Assembly: GCA_026826555.1 (NCBI GenBank)
Contig: JAKSZT010038599.1
Span: 1,207,843 to 1,271,842 of the forward strand
Direction: 5' to 3'
Source: Tolypeutes matacus
Taxonomy: Eukaryota; Chordata; Mammalia; Cingulata; Chlamyphoridae
Length of the DNA: 64,000 bases
Below the pieces are notes generated by a model that saw nothing but the letters and a program-made list of their open reading frames with translations, was not told the DNA's origin and ran no database searches. A program made the translations under genes and the position numbers. Within the stretch, counting starts at the first letter, position 1. Each line of letters opens with the position of its first letter. Shown piece after piece: positions 1 through 11,475 of the stretch.

Positions 1-700
1 AATGAGATTAAGGATATTAAGAAGTCACTGGTTGAATGCAAAGAGGAATTTGCAAAGAAAAATAACAGAACTTACAGGAATGGAAGAGAATAAAAATACA
101 TTGGAGGAATATAATAGCAGATTTGAATTAGTTGAGGATCAAATAAGTGAATTGAAGAGCAAAGCGTCTGAATTTGAAAAGACAGGAGAACAGAAAGAGA
201 AAAGAATGTAAAAAATGAACAGTATCTCAGGGAATTGAATGACAATGTGCAATGCACAAACATATGCATTATAGGTGTCTCAGAAGGAGAAGAAAATGGA
301 AAAGGGGCAGAAAAAATATTTGAGGAAATGATGACCAAAATATTCCCAAACCTTATGAAAGATCTAAATATCAATATCCAAGAAAACAATGCACCCCAAA
401 CAGAATAAATCTGGATAGACCCACTCTAGGGCACCTACTATTCAGAATTTCATATGCTAGAAATAAAGAGAGAATTCTGAAAGGACAAGAGAAAAACAAT
501 TCATCACATATAAGGGACGCTCTAAGACTAAGTACCAATTTCTCATCAGAAACCATAGAGGCAAGAAGGCAATGGTATGATATATTAAAGGCTCTGAAAA
601 AGAAAAACTGCCAATCAAGAATTCTTTATCCAGCAAAACTGTCCTTCAAAACTGAGGATGATTTTAAAGTCTTCAAAGATAAACAAAAAGCTAAGAGTAT
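1..700 (+). pseudogene. L1 ORF1 remnant (RNA-binding chaperone protein)
   Basis: This is the middle and C-terminal part of an L1 ORF1-like protein, the trimeric nucleic-acid chaperone that coats L1 RNA in the cytoplasm. A coiled-coil-like stretch rich in E, K, L and I is readable at 2-211. The RRM-like segment (a frame reading NICIIGVSEGEENGKGAEK, about 255-315) and the C-terminal segment with ETIEARRQWYDILK (about 549-590) lie in other frames, so frameshifts separate the parts. The piece before position 1 is cut by the window edge. It is followed directly by the inter-ORF spacer and the ORF2 remnant. Assignment to ORF1 is clear; it encodes no intact product. Confidence 0.85.
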
Positions 701-2951
701 GTCACCAAGAGAATGATTACAAGAGATACTAAAAGGAGTGCTGCAAACTGAAAGAAAAGATGGGAGGGAGAGGCCTGGAAAAGAGGGTAGAAATGAAGGT
801 TATTAGTAAGGGTAACAAAAAATGTTAAAAGACAGATAATAGTAAAATAGGTCAATGAATAGTCAAAAGATATCATGGGTGATATAAGTAATGTCTTTAT
901 AGTAATAATATTAAATGTCAATGGATTGAACTCCCCAATCAAAAGACACATTCTGGCAGAATGGATTTTAAAAACATCAGCCACCTATATGCTGTCTATA
1001 AGAGACTCAACTTACATGCAAGGAACCAAATATACTGAAAGTAAAATGTTGGAAAAAGATATTCCACACCAAGAGTAATAAAAAAAAAGCTGGAGTAGTG
1101 ATACTATTATTTGAAAAAAATAGACTTTAAATACAAAACTGCTGTAAGATATGAAGAAGGACAATATATATTAATACAAGGAGCAATTCACCAAGAAAAA
1201 ATAAAAATTATAAATATTTATGCACCAAACATGGGTGCCCCAAAATACATGAGGCACACACTTGAAAAACTGAAGAGAGAAACAGATGCCTCTACAAAAA
1301 TAGTTGGAAACTTCAATACAACATTCTCATCTTTGGATAAAACAACTGGACAAAGGAACAATAAGGAAACAGAAAACTTGAGTAATATGATAAATGAACT
1401 AGGCCTCAGAGACATATATAGAAGATTGCACCCCCAAACAGCAAGCTATATATTCTTCTCAAGTACTCATGGATCTTTCCCCAGGATAGACCATATGTTG
1501 GGCCACAAAAAAAAAGTCCCAATAAATTTAAAAATACTTAAATTATACAAAGCATTATCTCTGGTCATAATGGAATGAAACTGGAAAATCAACAGCAGGT
1601 GAAGAAAGGAAAAACTCACAAATATATGGAGGTTAAACAACACACTCTTTAACAATCAGAGGGCCAAAGAAGAAATCACAAGAGAATTCAGTAAATATCT
1701 CAAGAGAAATGAAAAAAAGAACACAACAAATCAAAACCTATGGAATGCAGTGAAGGCAGTGCTGAGAGGGAAATTTATAGTCCTCAACACTTACATTAAA
1801 AAAGAAGAAAGAGCTAATATCAAAGACCTAACTGAACACCCACAGGAATTAGAAAAAGAAAAGCAAACTAATCCCAAAGTAAGCAGAAAGAAAGAAATAA
1901 CAAAGATAAAAGCATAAATAAATAAAATCGAGAACAACAACAACAAAAAACTATAGAGAGAATCAACAAAACCAAAACTTGATTAATTGAAAATATCAAC
2001 AAAATCAACAAACCCTTACCTAGAATGACCTACCCTTAGCTAGACTGACCTACACTGACCCTAGAAGAAATAGAAGACTTCAACAAACAAATCACAAGTA
2101 AGGATTTGTCTCCAAAAACCTCCTAAATATGAGAAGCCCAGGACCAGTTGGCCCCGTTGGTGAGTTCTGCCAATCGCTCAAAGTAAAATTCATACCAATC
2201 TTGCTCAAACTCTTCCAAAACATAGAACAGGAGGGAACACTACCAGACTCATTCTATGAAGCCAACATCACCTTAATACCAAAGCCAGATAAAGATAACA
2301 TGATTAAAGAAAACTATAGGCCAATTTCTCTAGTGAATGTAGATACAAAAATCCTCAACAAAATACTTACTAATTGACTTTGCATTAAAAGAATTATGCA
2401 TCATGATCAAGTAGGTTTGATCCCAGGTATGCCATTATGGTTCAACATAAGAAAATCAATCAAAGTAATATATCACATTACTAAATTGAGGAAGAGAAAT
2501 CACATGATAATCTCAATTGACACAGAAACGGCATTTGACAAAATCCAACATCATTTCTTGATGAAAACTTTCTGAAATATAGAAAAGAAGAAAAATTTTC
2601 AACATGATAAAATGCATATATGAAAAATCCACAGGTATCATTATGCTCAATGGAGAAAAACTGAACACTTTCCTGTTGAGATTGGGAACAAGGTAAAGAT
2701 GCTCACTAATACCACCATGATTCAATATTGTGCCAGAAGTACTAGCTAGAGAAATTAGGCAAGAAAGAGAGATAAAATGCATCCAAAGAGGAAAGGAAAG
2801 AATAAAATTTTCACTATTTGCTAATGACATGATCCTATATCTAGAAAATCCCAAAAAATCCACAACAAAGCAGCTAGAATTAATAGACAAATTTAGAAAA
2901 GTGGCAGGATACAATATTAACCCACACACAAAAACAGTAGTATTTCTTTAT

Positions 2952-4620
2952 TTTTTTAAACCTTAATTTTAAAGAACTTTTAGATTACAGAAAATTTACA
3001 CCAAAAATTCCATATACCTCACCCCCTCCCCATTTCACATTTTCCCCTACTAATAACATCTTTCATTAGTGTAGTACATTTGTAACAATTGATGAACAAA
3101 TATTAAAGCATTGTTACTAACTATGGTGTATGGTTTTCATTATGGTTTACACTTTGCACCCTAAAATACTATAGGTTATGACAAAATGTATAATGGTCGG
3201 TGCCCATCATTGCAATATCATACAGAACAATTCCAATGTCCCCAAAATGCTTCATGTTACACTTATTCTTTCCTCATCCTCCTGTAATAACCTCTGGTGA
3301 CCACTGTCTTCATATCAAAATTACAAGTTCTTCCATTACTAAAATAATGTCTACCTTGGTCCATGGTTGCATCCCGCCCCCCCCCCTTATGTTTGTTCAT
3401 TCCTCAATCTTGAGAATTTGGGGATAGTGATGTTCACCCTTCTTCCTATTGAGAAGGAGCTTGGATCCCATGGGCAAGAAGAATATAATTGCCTTGCTTA
3501 CAGTTGTAGATACTGTCTGCTTTGGGGGATGGGCATTCTCCATCATCTTGTTTGTTAGTTGTCCTGGGCAAGTCTGATGAAGTGGAAAGTAGGTGTTGGC
3601 TGCAACTCTGCTGAGATTCAGGGCTCAAACATTATATGAACAGACCAAATATTTATGTCTCCAGGACATACATTTAATGGGTATAGTGCTAATTATAGGT
3701 TCAAATAAAAGGGGCAGAAGAACCACATGTAGGGAAATGATAAATGTGTCTCACTCTGCTATATTGGAGATACAGGTTAACATATATACCAAGGTAAGTC
3801 CCACTGACAGGGTGCTGATTTCCTGGGGTGTGTGCCCTACCTGTAAGTGTGCATATGTCTCTAGACTCCTCAGGAGCACCCCTGCTTCAGACATTGTTTG
3901 CTATATCAGTCAGTGACATCCTCCTGTGACAAACATAAGCATAACCTCTGGAATGACCTCCTGATGCACTTTGAAATTTCATAGCCATAAAACCTCTTTT
4001 GTATTTACTATTTCCCCCTTTTGGTCAAGGTCATTTTCCAAATGCACTAGTTAGTGCTTGGTAATAATCCCTCGGTGCCTGGGTGGCCCGTCCCTGGGAG
4101 TCATATCCCACACCAGGAGGAAGGCATTGAGCTTAAATACTGTGTTTGGCTTAAAGAACGGACACATTTGAGTAACAGGGAGGTGCTCAGGAGGTAACTT
4201 TTTGCCAATATATATTACTAGGCTAAGTTTCAATTTTACAAGAATAAGTAAAAGCATTACAATCAAGGGCCTGGCATATTGGTCTGTCCTCTTTCACTAG
4301 GCACTGCCTATATACTCTAGAGAATCTTGCTACTCTACTAAAGAATGCAGCAGGATTCTCCAGGATGGGAATTTAATATTCTGTTGGTTATTGACCCCAT
4401 GATGAAATTCATAATCCCCGGTGCATCTTTCCCCACACATCCCCCCACCACTGACATCCTGCACCAGTGAGCCTCCCCTGCCATAGTTGTAACTTTTCTG
4501 TAATACAAAAACTCCCCAAAAGCAAGGAAAAAAAAATTTCTAGCATTATGCCTTTTCTTGCCATTGTATCTTATTTTTTATCTAAGTTTACAATTTCTTC
4601 TGTATGTTCACCAAGTATCT
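2952..4620 (-). mobile_element. L1-3'-UTR-derived element, unit 1 (long unit)
   Basis: Read on the minus strand this block ends in an A-rich tail (T-rich on the plus strand at 2943-2975). Its terminal 300 bp resemble the 3' UTR of mammalian L1 subfamilies, with landmarks such as TTTAGATTACAG and GGTACATTTGTTACAA. Beyond that is about 1.2 kb that also occurs at 35.3-36.9 kb and 37.6-39.2 kb, so it is a dispersed repeat. The outer end (4490-4516) carries TTCTGTAATACAAAAACTCC, an imperfect inverted copy of the inner terminus. It carries no convincing ORF; the frames at 3200-3916 are shadows. It sits inside L1 element A's ORF2, so it is younger than that element. Confidence 0.75.
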
Positions 4621-5312
4621 TCTTATTTTTTTTCACTTTATTAAAAAAAAAATCTTTAGGTTACAGAAAAGTCACATTGAAAATCCAGGGATTCCCAAAT
4701 ACCCCATGCCCTCCTCCTCTCCCATTTCTCCCTATTAATAACATCTTACATGAGTATGGTACATTTGTTACAATTGGTGAACAAATATTGAAACATTGCT
4801 ACTAAATAGGGTCAATAGTTTACATTGTGGTATACACATTGCTTTGTACAATTTCATAGATTTTGACAAAATGTATAATGGCCTGTATCAGTCCTTGCAA
4901 AACCATGCAGAACAATTCCAGTGCCCTAAAAATGTCATACGTTTTACCTGTTCTTTTCTCTCCCTCCCCTCAGGAGCTATGGTAAACACTAAGTTTCAAT
5001 TTTTCAAGAGTAAGATTTATAATTACATGCATTAATATTGAAGGCTTGATATATTCTTCTGTTTCCTTTATTAGGCACTGCCTATATACTTAAGAGATTC
5101 TTGTTCCTCCATTTCAGAACATAGTAGGATTCCCTGGGATGGGAATTTAATATTTATTTTTGTTTATTGCGTGGCTCTCCACCCATTGAAATAAAACCCT
5201 TGTATTCTATATAAGCATGTCCCAGGTGTACTCTTTCTCACACTTCATTCTACCACTGACACCCTGTACAAATGACTTACCCTTTCTATATTCACCAGGA
5301 GAACATTCTCAC
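4621..5312 (-). mobile_element. L1-3'-UTR-derived element, unit 2 (internally deleted copy)
   Basis: This is a second, shorter copy abutting unit 1 in the same orientation. 4640-4975 aligns with the first ~350 bp of unit 1. The sequence then jumps to the part matching about 4220-4480 of unit 1 (shared landmark TAGGCACTGCCTATATACT), so about 0.9 kb is missing. L1 element A's ORF2 resumes right after it. An imperfect repeat of the L1 target (TAGTATTTCT at about 2939-2948 against TAGTGTTTCT at about 5335-5344) suggests the two units arrived as one retroposed block of about 2.4 kb. Confidence 0.65.
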
Positions 5313-6920
5313 AGTTGTATTGAAAATACAATAATAGTGTTTCTATATATTACTAATGAGCAATCTGAGGAGGAAGTCAAGAAAAAAAAAATCCCATTTA
5401 GAAAGGTGACAGAAAAAATAGAATATTTAGGAATAAACTTAACCAAGGACCTAAAGGACTTGTATTTGACAAACTATAAAACATTGCAAAAAGAAACCAA
5501 AGAAGAGCTAAACAAATGGATGGACATTTCATATTCATGGATGGAAGACTAAATGTCATTAGATGTTGATTCTACCCAAATTTATCTACAGTTTCAATGC
5601 AATCCCAGTAAATATCCCAACAGCCTTTTTTTTTTTTACAGAATTGGAAAGACCAATTATCAAATTCATTTGGAAGTGGAATAGCCCAAAATATGTTTAA
5701 GAAAAAGAGAAAAGTTGGAAGACTCTTACTTCCAGACTTTAAAGCATATTACTTAGCTACAGTAGTAAAAATAGCATGTTCTGGCATAAAGATATATATG
5801 TTGACCAATGGAGTAGAATTGAGTGTTCAGAAATAGATCCTCAAATTTATGGCTTTTTGATAAGGCTGTCAAGCCCACTCAGCTCATCCTAAACAGTGTA
5901 TTCAACAAATGGTGCAGGGAGAACTGGATATATATACACAAGAAAGAAGGAGGATCCCTATCTCACACCTTATACAGAAATGAACTCAAAATGTATCAAA
6001 GACCTAAATATAAAAACTACAACCATAAAACTCCTAGAGAAAATGTAAGGGAATGTCTTCAAGATCATGGTAGGTAGGTGTTGGTTTCTTAAACCTTACA
6101 CCCAAAGCACAAACAACAAAGGAAAAAATAGACAAATGAGACCTCTCCAAAATAAAACACTTTTGTTCTTCAAAAGACTTTGTCAAGAAAGTAAAATGCA
6201 GACTACTTAATGGGAGAAAATATTTGGGAACCACATATCTGATATGGGTTTGATATCCATGTTATATAAAGAGATCATACAACCCAGTGATAAAAAGACA
6301 AGCAACCCAATTAAAAAATGGGCAAAAGACTTGAACAGACATTTCTCCAAAAAGGAAATACAAATGGCAAAAAAGCACATGAAAAAATGTTCAACATCAT
6401 TAGTTATTAGGAAAATGCGTATCAAAATTACACTGAGATATCATTTCACATCTTATAGAATAACTATTATTACAAAAACAGTAAACTACTTGTGCTGGAG
6501 AGGATGTGGAGAAATTACTAATAGTCCTTCACTGTTGGTAGGAATGCAGAATGGTGTAGCCTTTGTGGAAGACAGTTTGGATGTTCCTCAAGAAACTAAA
6601 TATAGAACTGCTGCATGATCCAGCAATCCCATTACTAGGAATATATTCAGAAGAACAGAAAGCAAGGAAATGAAATGAAATTTTCACACCAATGTTCATA
6701 GCATCATTATTCACAATTTCTAAAATGCGGAAACAACCCAAATGTCCATTAACCGCTGAGTGGATATACAACATGTGGTATATACTTACATGGAATACTA
6801 TTCAGTTGTAAGAAGAAATGAAATCGGGATGCATTTTACAGGATGGGTGAGCCTTGAAGGCCTTATGTTAAGTGAAATAAGTCAGACACAAAAGGACAAA
6901 TATTGTATGTTCTCACTAAT

Positions 6921-8155
6921 ATGAAGTAAAACAATTAGTAAAACCATGGAGGTAAACTTCAGAGTATAGGTTACTAGGAAATTAATGTGGGTTGAGAATG
7001 GAAGCTGATGCTTAATATATGTAGAATTTTTAATAAGGTTTATTGCAAATATGTGGAAATGAATAGAGTTGATGGTAATACATTATAGTGAGTATAACTA
7101 ACACTGTTGATTTATAAATGTGATTGTGACTGAAAGGGGTAGTCTGTGGATGTAATATTTCAATTGAAAGAAAGCGAGAGAATAATAAAGGAAGTGTATA
7201 AAATAGTGATATTTTGGGTGGTGGATAAAGATTGTGGTTAATAGTATAAGAATGTTCTTCCTTGCTAATGCTAAGGGTATGGTTATTGGCTACCCCACCA
7301 AAGGTGGGGCCAATGATGAGGCATTTGCAAGGGGGTGGAATAATTAACAGTTTAAAAGGTAATCACACAAGGCAGAGCTCGCTCTCTCTGCCTAGAGAAG
7401 CCCACATCAAATCTTGCTGTGTATTTCTATCTTTCGCTCTCATTTCTCAGCAAGCTCTGTTCTTCCCCCATTTTCCAAATAAATTATTTTTACTGGCCTA
7501 ACAATAACAGCAACAACAAATAATGTTCTTCTTTTACAAAGTATTAAGTATGTGATAATACATGGGAAAATTACAACTAATGTAATTTTTGGATTTTAGT
7601 TAACAGTAATATTGTAATATTTTTGTAGCAATGCTCTCAGAGATATTTTATCAATTCTAAGAGACAACAAAGGTGGTGAATAAGAGGTATGGAATTTTTC
7701 CTTTTGGAGTAATGAAAACATTCTAAATTTGACTGGGGTAATGGCAGCACACCCTGTGATGAAAATGAGAGCCAATGAGTGCACACTTTGAATGGATTGT
7801 ACAAACACTGTGAATGTATAATACAATGAATACTGTGGTGGAAGATGGTCTGTGTTTAACAGAACAAATATAGAACATTCTATAACTAATACAGGGTGCC
7901 ATTAACCAGGTAGGTTGGGGGAAACATACTCCAAATGTAAGATATTGGCTATTGTTAGTAGTAATGTTTTGATGATGCTCTTTCATAGTTTGTAACAATT
8001 GTTTCACAACAATGCAAGGTTGTACAGGAGTCCTGTATGATGATATGCATGTTTGTTTTGCAAGTTCACAACTTATACTATACACTTAATTGTTTATGCA
8101 TGTTCATGTATGCACGAAAAACTTCAATAAAATAGTTAAAAAGAAAAAAAATCTT
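6921..8155 (+). other. 3' UTR of L1 element A
   Basis: This follows the end of the ORF2 remnant and runs to an A-rich tail. The typical L1 3'-UTR theme of GTTAATAGTAT, GGTAATGGC and repeated TGTAAC-type words is visible, with AATAAA at 8126-8131 shortly before the A-rich stretch. A retroposon with a perfect 10-bp target duplication interrupts it at 7261-7521. Frames here are shadows. Confidence 0.7.
7261..7521 (+). mobile_element. Short LTR-like retroposon with A-rich tail and 10-bp TSD
   Basis: About 260 bp are flanked by a perfect AATGTTCTTC duplication (7251-7260 and 7522-7531). The interior has an AATAAA at 7478-7483, a CTCGCTCTCTCTGCC stretch near 7378-7392 and a pyrimidine-rich region, resembling the R/U5 part of a retroviral-type LTR. 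It ends in an AACAATAACAGCAACAAC tail. The long TSD and A-rich tail point to L1-machinery retroposition of an LTR-terminated transcript rather than integrase insertion. The source family is not recognised. Confidence 0.6.
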
Positions 8156-8365
8156 AACATTGAATCTCATCTTGCTAAATGCAACCAATAATTGTAAATC
8201 CCTGAGATAATAAATATAATTGTCTTCATATTATATTAAGTCTTAGACTCAAAAGTAGATTGTGGAATATTAAAATTATAAGCAATGAATTCTACTAATG
8301 TGGCATGAATAAACTCCCCCAGCACACAACACATACACAGGTATTGTTAATATCTATAGCTGTGA

Positions 8366-8577
8366 GGGCCTTAAACTATTGAATATATTATCTCATTTTG
8401 TTCTTAGATCAACATTATGAATAGGAACTATTATTTTCATTTAAAAAATGAGTGACCCAAATCTAAGAGAGTTCAAGTCAATGGCCCAATGTTGCTATTA
8501 AGTGGGAAGATTATCAGGAGAGCTCAGGACTGTCTGATTCCAATACCCTTGCTCTTTTTACTGTTACTGAAAATTTA
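8366..8577 (-). repeat. MIR SINE fragment
   Basis: On the plus strand the block reads like reverse-complement MIR: ATTATCTCATTTTG, then ACTATTATTTTCATTT with AAAATGAGTGACCCAAA, then CAAGTCAATGGCCCAATGTTGCTATTAAGTGG and a CTGTCTGATTCCAATACCC end. The order matches the conserved MIR core, at high divergence. The 210 bases before it (8156-8365) hold nothing I recognise. Confidence 0.65.
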
Positions 8578-9439
8578 GATATGAGAAATTGTGTTTTGTT
8601 TTAATTGTTTTGATTCCATTCATAATATGCTGACATATGATTGTAAATGCATTCAATTGATAATATATTAGTATAGAAAAAATATAGTAACTTAAATGTT
8701 TAGGATAGTAATTGTGAAACTGTGGCATTTTAAATATCAGCAATATTTGTAGTATATTAGTATTTTAGTATTTCACAATATAAAATAAGTCATAACTGAA
8801 AATTTTTGTTTGAAAAATAGGTCTGGGTAAAACTAGTAGTGTTAGTGTCTGTTATTATTAGTACAGATAAGGTTATTAGCTCAGATAAAGCTAAATCTTT
8901 CTAGCATCTGGGATTACAGGTTATGCCCAAGTATAATGTAATGAATTTCAGTTTAGATTTAGAGGCAAATGAGAAGTGTAAAGAAAACTCAGAACCTTTA
9001 ATTTACCAAAGATATAAAAGAATTATTAACAAAAATTCTCTTCTGTTCACATGATTATTTAAATATAATGTCAAAGATTACATATTTTGCAAACTTGGAT
9101 AATTAGAGTAGGTGATACTAACATCATTAAAACTGGTCTTTGGTGATTTGATATTAAAAGTATTCTAGGAGATTCTCTTGTTTTAATCAATGGAAGAGCA
9201 TGTAAAAGGTGAATTAAATGTGGTATTCTTTTACTTAGTTTACATGTGATTAACCTTTAAAGAAGATTCTGGCTCAAGTATTTATTTTCAAATTAGCAGG
9301 CAATCATTTTTAAATAAAAGGAATTTCTTTGTTAGCAATATGAATGGGATATGTATTTGAAATAAAATTATTTTTCTGTGGTGTTTAAAGCTACATACTG
9401 AAAATAGATCTTAAAATTACAAAAATAAAATGTATGAAA
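8578..9439. other. No recognisable feature (AT-rich)
   Basis: AT-rich DNA with no ORF, repeat or RNA gene that I can support. Confidence 0.5.
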
Positions 9440-9575
9440 CAATCGATTAGTTAAACAATTTGAGGATTCTAACAGATTTGCCAGATAAAGTAGAGGACAT
9501 GAAGTTAAATTTGAATTTCAGATGAACAATGAATGTTTTTAGTAAATCTAAATTGCTAAATCTGGCAATCCTAAT
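9440..9575. repeat. Fragment of an ancient palindromic MER-type DNA transposon
   Basis: The words TTTGCCAGATAAAGTAGAGGAC, GTTAAATTTGAATTTCAGATGAACAA and AATCTGGCAATCC match the family seen more completely at 59552-59705. That family is a palindromic non-autonomous DNA element. This copy is degraded. Confidence 0.5.
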
Positions 9576-10763
9576 TACAAAGAGTTGTCATTGAATACAG
9601 TGAAATCAGTACTTGCACAGACCAGGTAAGCACAATTGCTTTTAATTTATTGTCATTAATAATAATAATTGTAGTACTTTATCCATATTCTAATCACTTT
9701 ATCATGTAAAGGAGAACTCAGTGTTTTACACTTACTTATATTCTGCCTTTACAATTACATATTTTTATTCCATAGAAAAATTCAATGGCTCTTCCAACGT
9801 TTAGTTTTTAAGTAAATAAACATTTAATAAAAATGCACCCTCTAGAAGTAAGATAAAATATTTTAGACCCTTTCAAATCTCAGAACAATAATTTTATGCT
9901 ATAAATGAAGAGGGGAGAAAAACACTATTTTCACATATCTATTTCTCAACTTGTTTCTTATTCTTTTTTAAATCATTCTTTTTAGCGATTATAACCATGT
10001 TTGTTGAAAAACTTGAAAAATAGAGGCTGGAAGAAAAGAAAAAATAAAAATTAACATTAATTCCACCATCCCAAAATAACCATTTTAACATGTTTTTGGT
10101 CAATTCATTCCATTCATTTTTCTGTGAATTTTTTGTACAGTTTTATGTTTGCATTAAGGTGTATATGTGTATGTTTTTGTGTATTTATGTATGAGTGTGT
10201 GTCTATGTATGTATACATGTATGCATACACATACAAACATATATAATATGGTACTATCTAGATCAATAGCAAACAGCCTTTTACTTTCTATAGTGGCCTT
10301 GAGAATACACTTTTCAAAATTCCAACTGCAGGGAAAAAATTTGCTGTATACCCCAGCATCTGCACTCTTAATTCCATCACCTTATTAGCACCAAGTTCTT
10401 ACTTCCCTCTGGCTGCAGAGATACAAAGGCAGGATGATTCAGATTCCAGCGAGACCAGTACCCCTCTGACCTCCAACTTTGTCTGGAGGACATCACAATA
10501 ACTTTGGCACACTTCTCATAGAACTGCATTGCAGCTAAGACCTTTCTACCCAATCAAATTTCTTTCTTTCCCTCCCTTCCTCCCTCACTCCTTTCCTACC
10601 TTCTCTCTTTCTTTCCTTCCTTCTCTCTCTCTTTTCCTTGAGCTCCTATTTTTTGGAAAGACTATCACAGACATCATTGCTGAATAACTTTAGAAGTGTA
10701 AGCCTACACTGAAAATGCAATGATGATGAAAACAGACATGTTTCCTATTATAAAAGAGCTCAA
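9576..10763. other. AT-rich DNA with simple-sequence tracts only
   Basis: No gene is visible. A degenerate TGTATG/TATGTATACA simple sequence lies at about 10157-10250 and a pyrimidine tract at 10557-10640. The 73-residue frame at 10167-10388 starts inside the simple repeat and is not credible as a gene. Confidence 0.5.
10557..10640. repeat. Polypyrimidine (CT-rich) tract
   Basis: About 85 bp of almost pure C/T on the plus strand, made of TTTC, CTTCC and CTCT words without a fixed period. A degenerate homopyrimidine microsatellite. Confidence 0.85.
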
Positions 10764-11475
10764 ATTCTGTTAGGGGAAGATGGACAATAAATATGTGAAT
10801 ACATATAAGTGCACTACAAGTATTAGATAACAATAAATGCTATGGTAATATTATGATGAGGGATTCAGAAGCTATTATAGAAGAATGGTTAAGGAAAACT
10901 ACCTCTATAAAGGTCACATTTAAAGGATATTTGCATAGTAGGAAGTAGCTAGAGTAGTCAGACTTATGAAGGACAAAGGACAGATCTTCCTGTTAGAAGG
11001 TGAGTGCAAAGGCCATAAGAAAGGTCTAGCTTGGCACAGGAAAGTCCAGAAAGAAGTTCAGTGTGTTTGGGTCAAAGTGAGGCAGAAGGAGTTGAAGTTA
11101 AAGACATAGGCAGGAGCTAGACTATGTAGGGCCTTATAAACTAGGGTATACATTTGGATATGGGGTGGGATTCATTTGTGGATTTTATGAAGGGAGTCCA
11201 GAATGTAATTTATGTTTAAAAAGATTATTTTAGCTGAAAAAAAGATTATCAAGGGCAAAAATAAAAAGAATATTCTAATAATTCAGAAAAGAGGTGACAG
11301 TGATTTCACCTGTAGCCATATAGAAGGTAATAAATGGACTAGGTTATGATGAGTTTTGAGGAAGAATTTATTGCTGTACTGGAGACAGGAGATAAAGAAA
11401 CGAGATCTCAAGGACAACTCCTAGATTTGAAGTTTGTAAATTGGGGAGATGGGGTGCTATTTACAGTAATGTGTG
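10764..11475 (+). repeat. Ancient mammalian interspersed repeat (family not assigned)
   Basis: Order and wording match a common old mammalian repeat: GGACAATAAATATGTG, CTATGGTAATATT, GTGCAAAGGCCATAAG, GGCAGGAGCTAGACTATGTAGGGCC, TTATTTTAGCTG, then CAAGGACAACTCCTAGATTTG and GGGGTGCTATTTACAG. I recall this as an L2- or LTR-associated consensus but cannot name it safely. Divergence is high. Confidence 0.55.

Larger units (their letters stand above)
875..6920 (+). pseudogene. L1 ORF2 remnant (endonuclease/reverse transcriptase), split by an insertion
   Basis: The ORF2 endonuclease start is visible at 875-1078 (ILNVNGLNSPIKRH) and continues at 1111-1578 with the INIYAPN motif and a GNFNTTFS version of the usual GDFNTPLS loop. 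Reverse transcriptase pieces include ITLIPKPDKDN near 2270-2310 and an ETAFDKIQH motif-A segment near 2525. Motif C reads FAND at 2817-2828 where active elements have FADD. The frame is then cut at about 2952 and resumes at about 5313 with [14 protein letters not shown]. The C-terminal Cys-rich region begins at about 6490 (CWRGCGE), but the following Cys/His residues are frame-shifted. Many stops and frameshifts show it is dead. Confidence 0.9.
1..8155 (+). mobile_element. Old L1 (LINE-1) element A, 5' end outside window
   Basis: A plus-strand L1 remnant runs from an ORF1 fragment at the window edge, through a decayed ORF2, into a long 3' UTR that ends with an AATAAA at 8126-8131 and an A-rich tail to about 8155. 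Stops and frameshifts occur throughout, so it is not functional. Two later insertions break it: a minus-strand L1-derived block at 2952-5312 inside ORF2 and a 260-bp retroposon at 7261-7521 inside the 3' UTR. The 5' UTR and the start of ORF1 lie upstream of the window. Confidence 0.9.
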
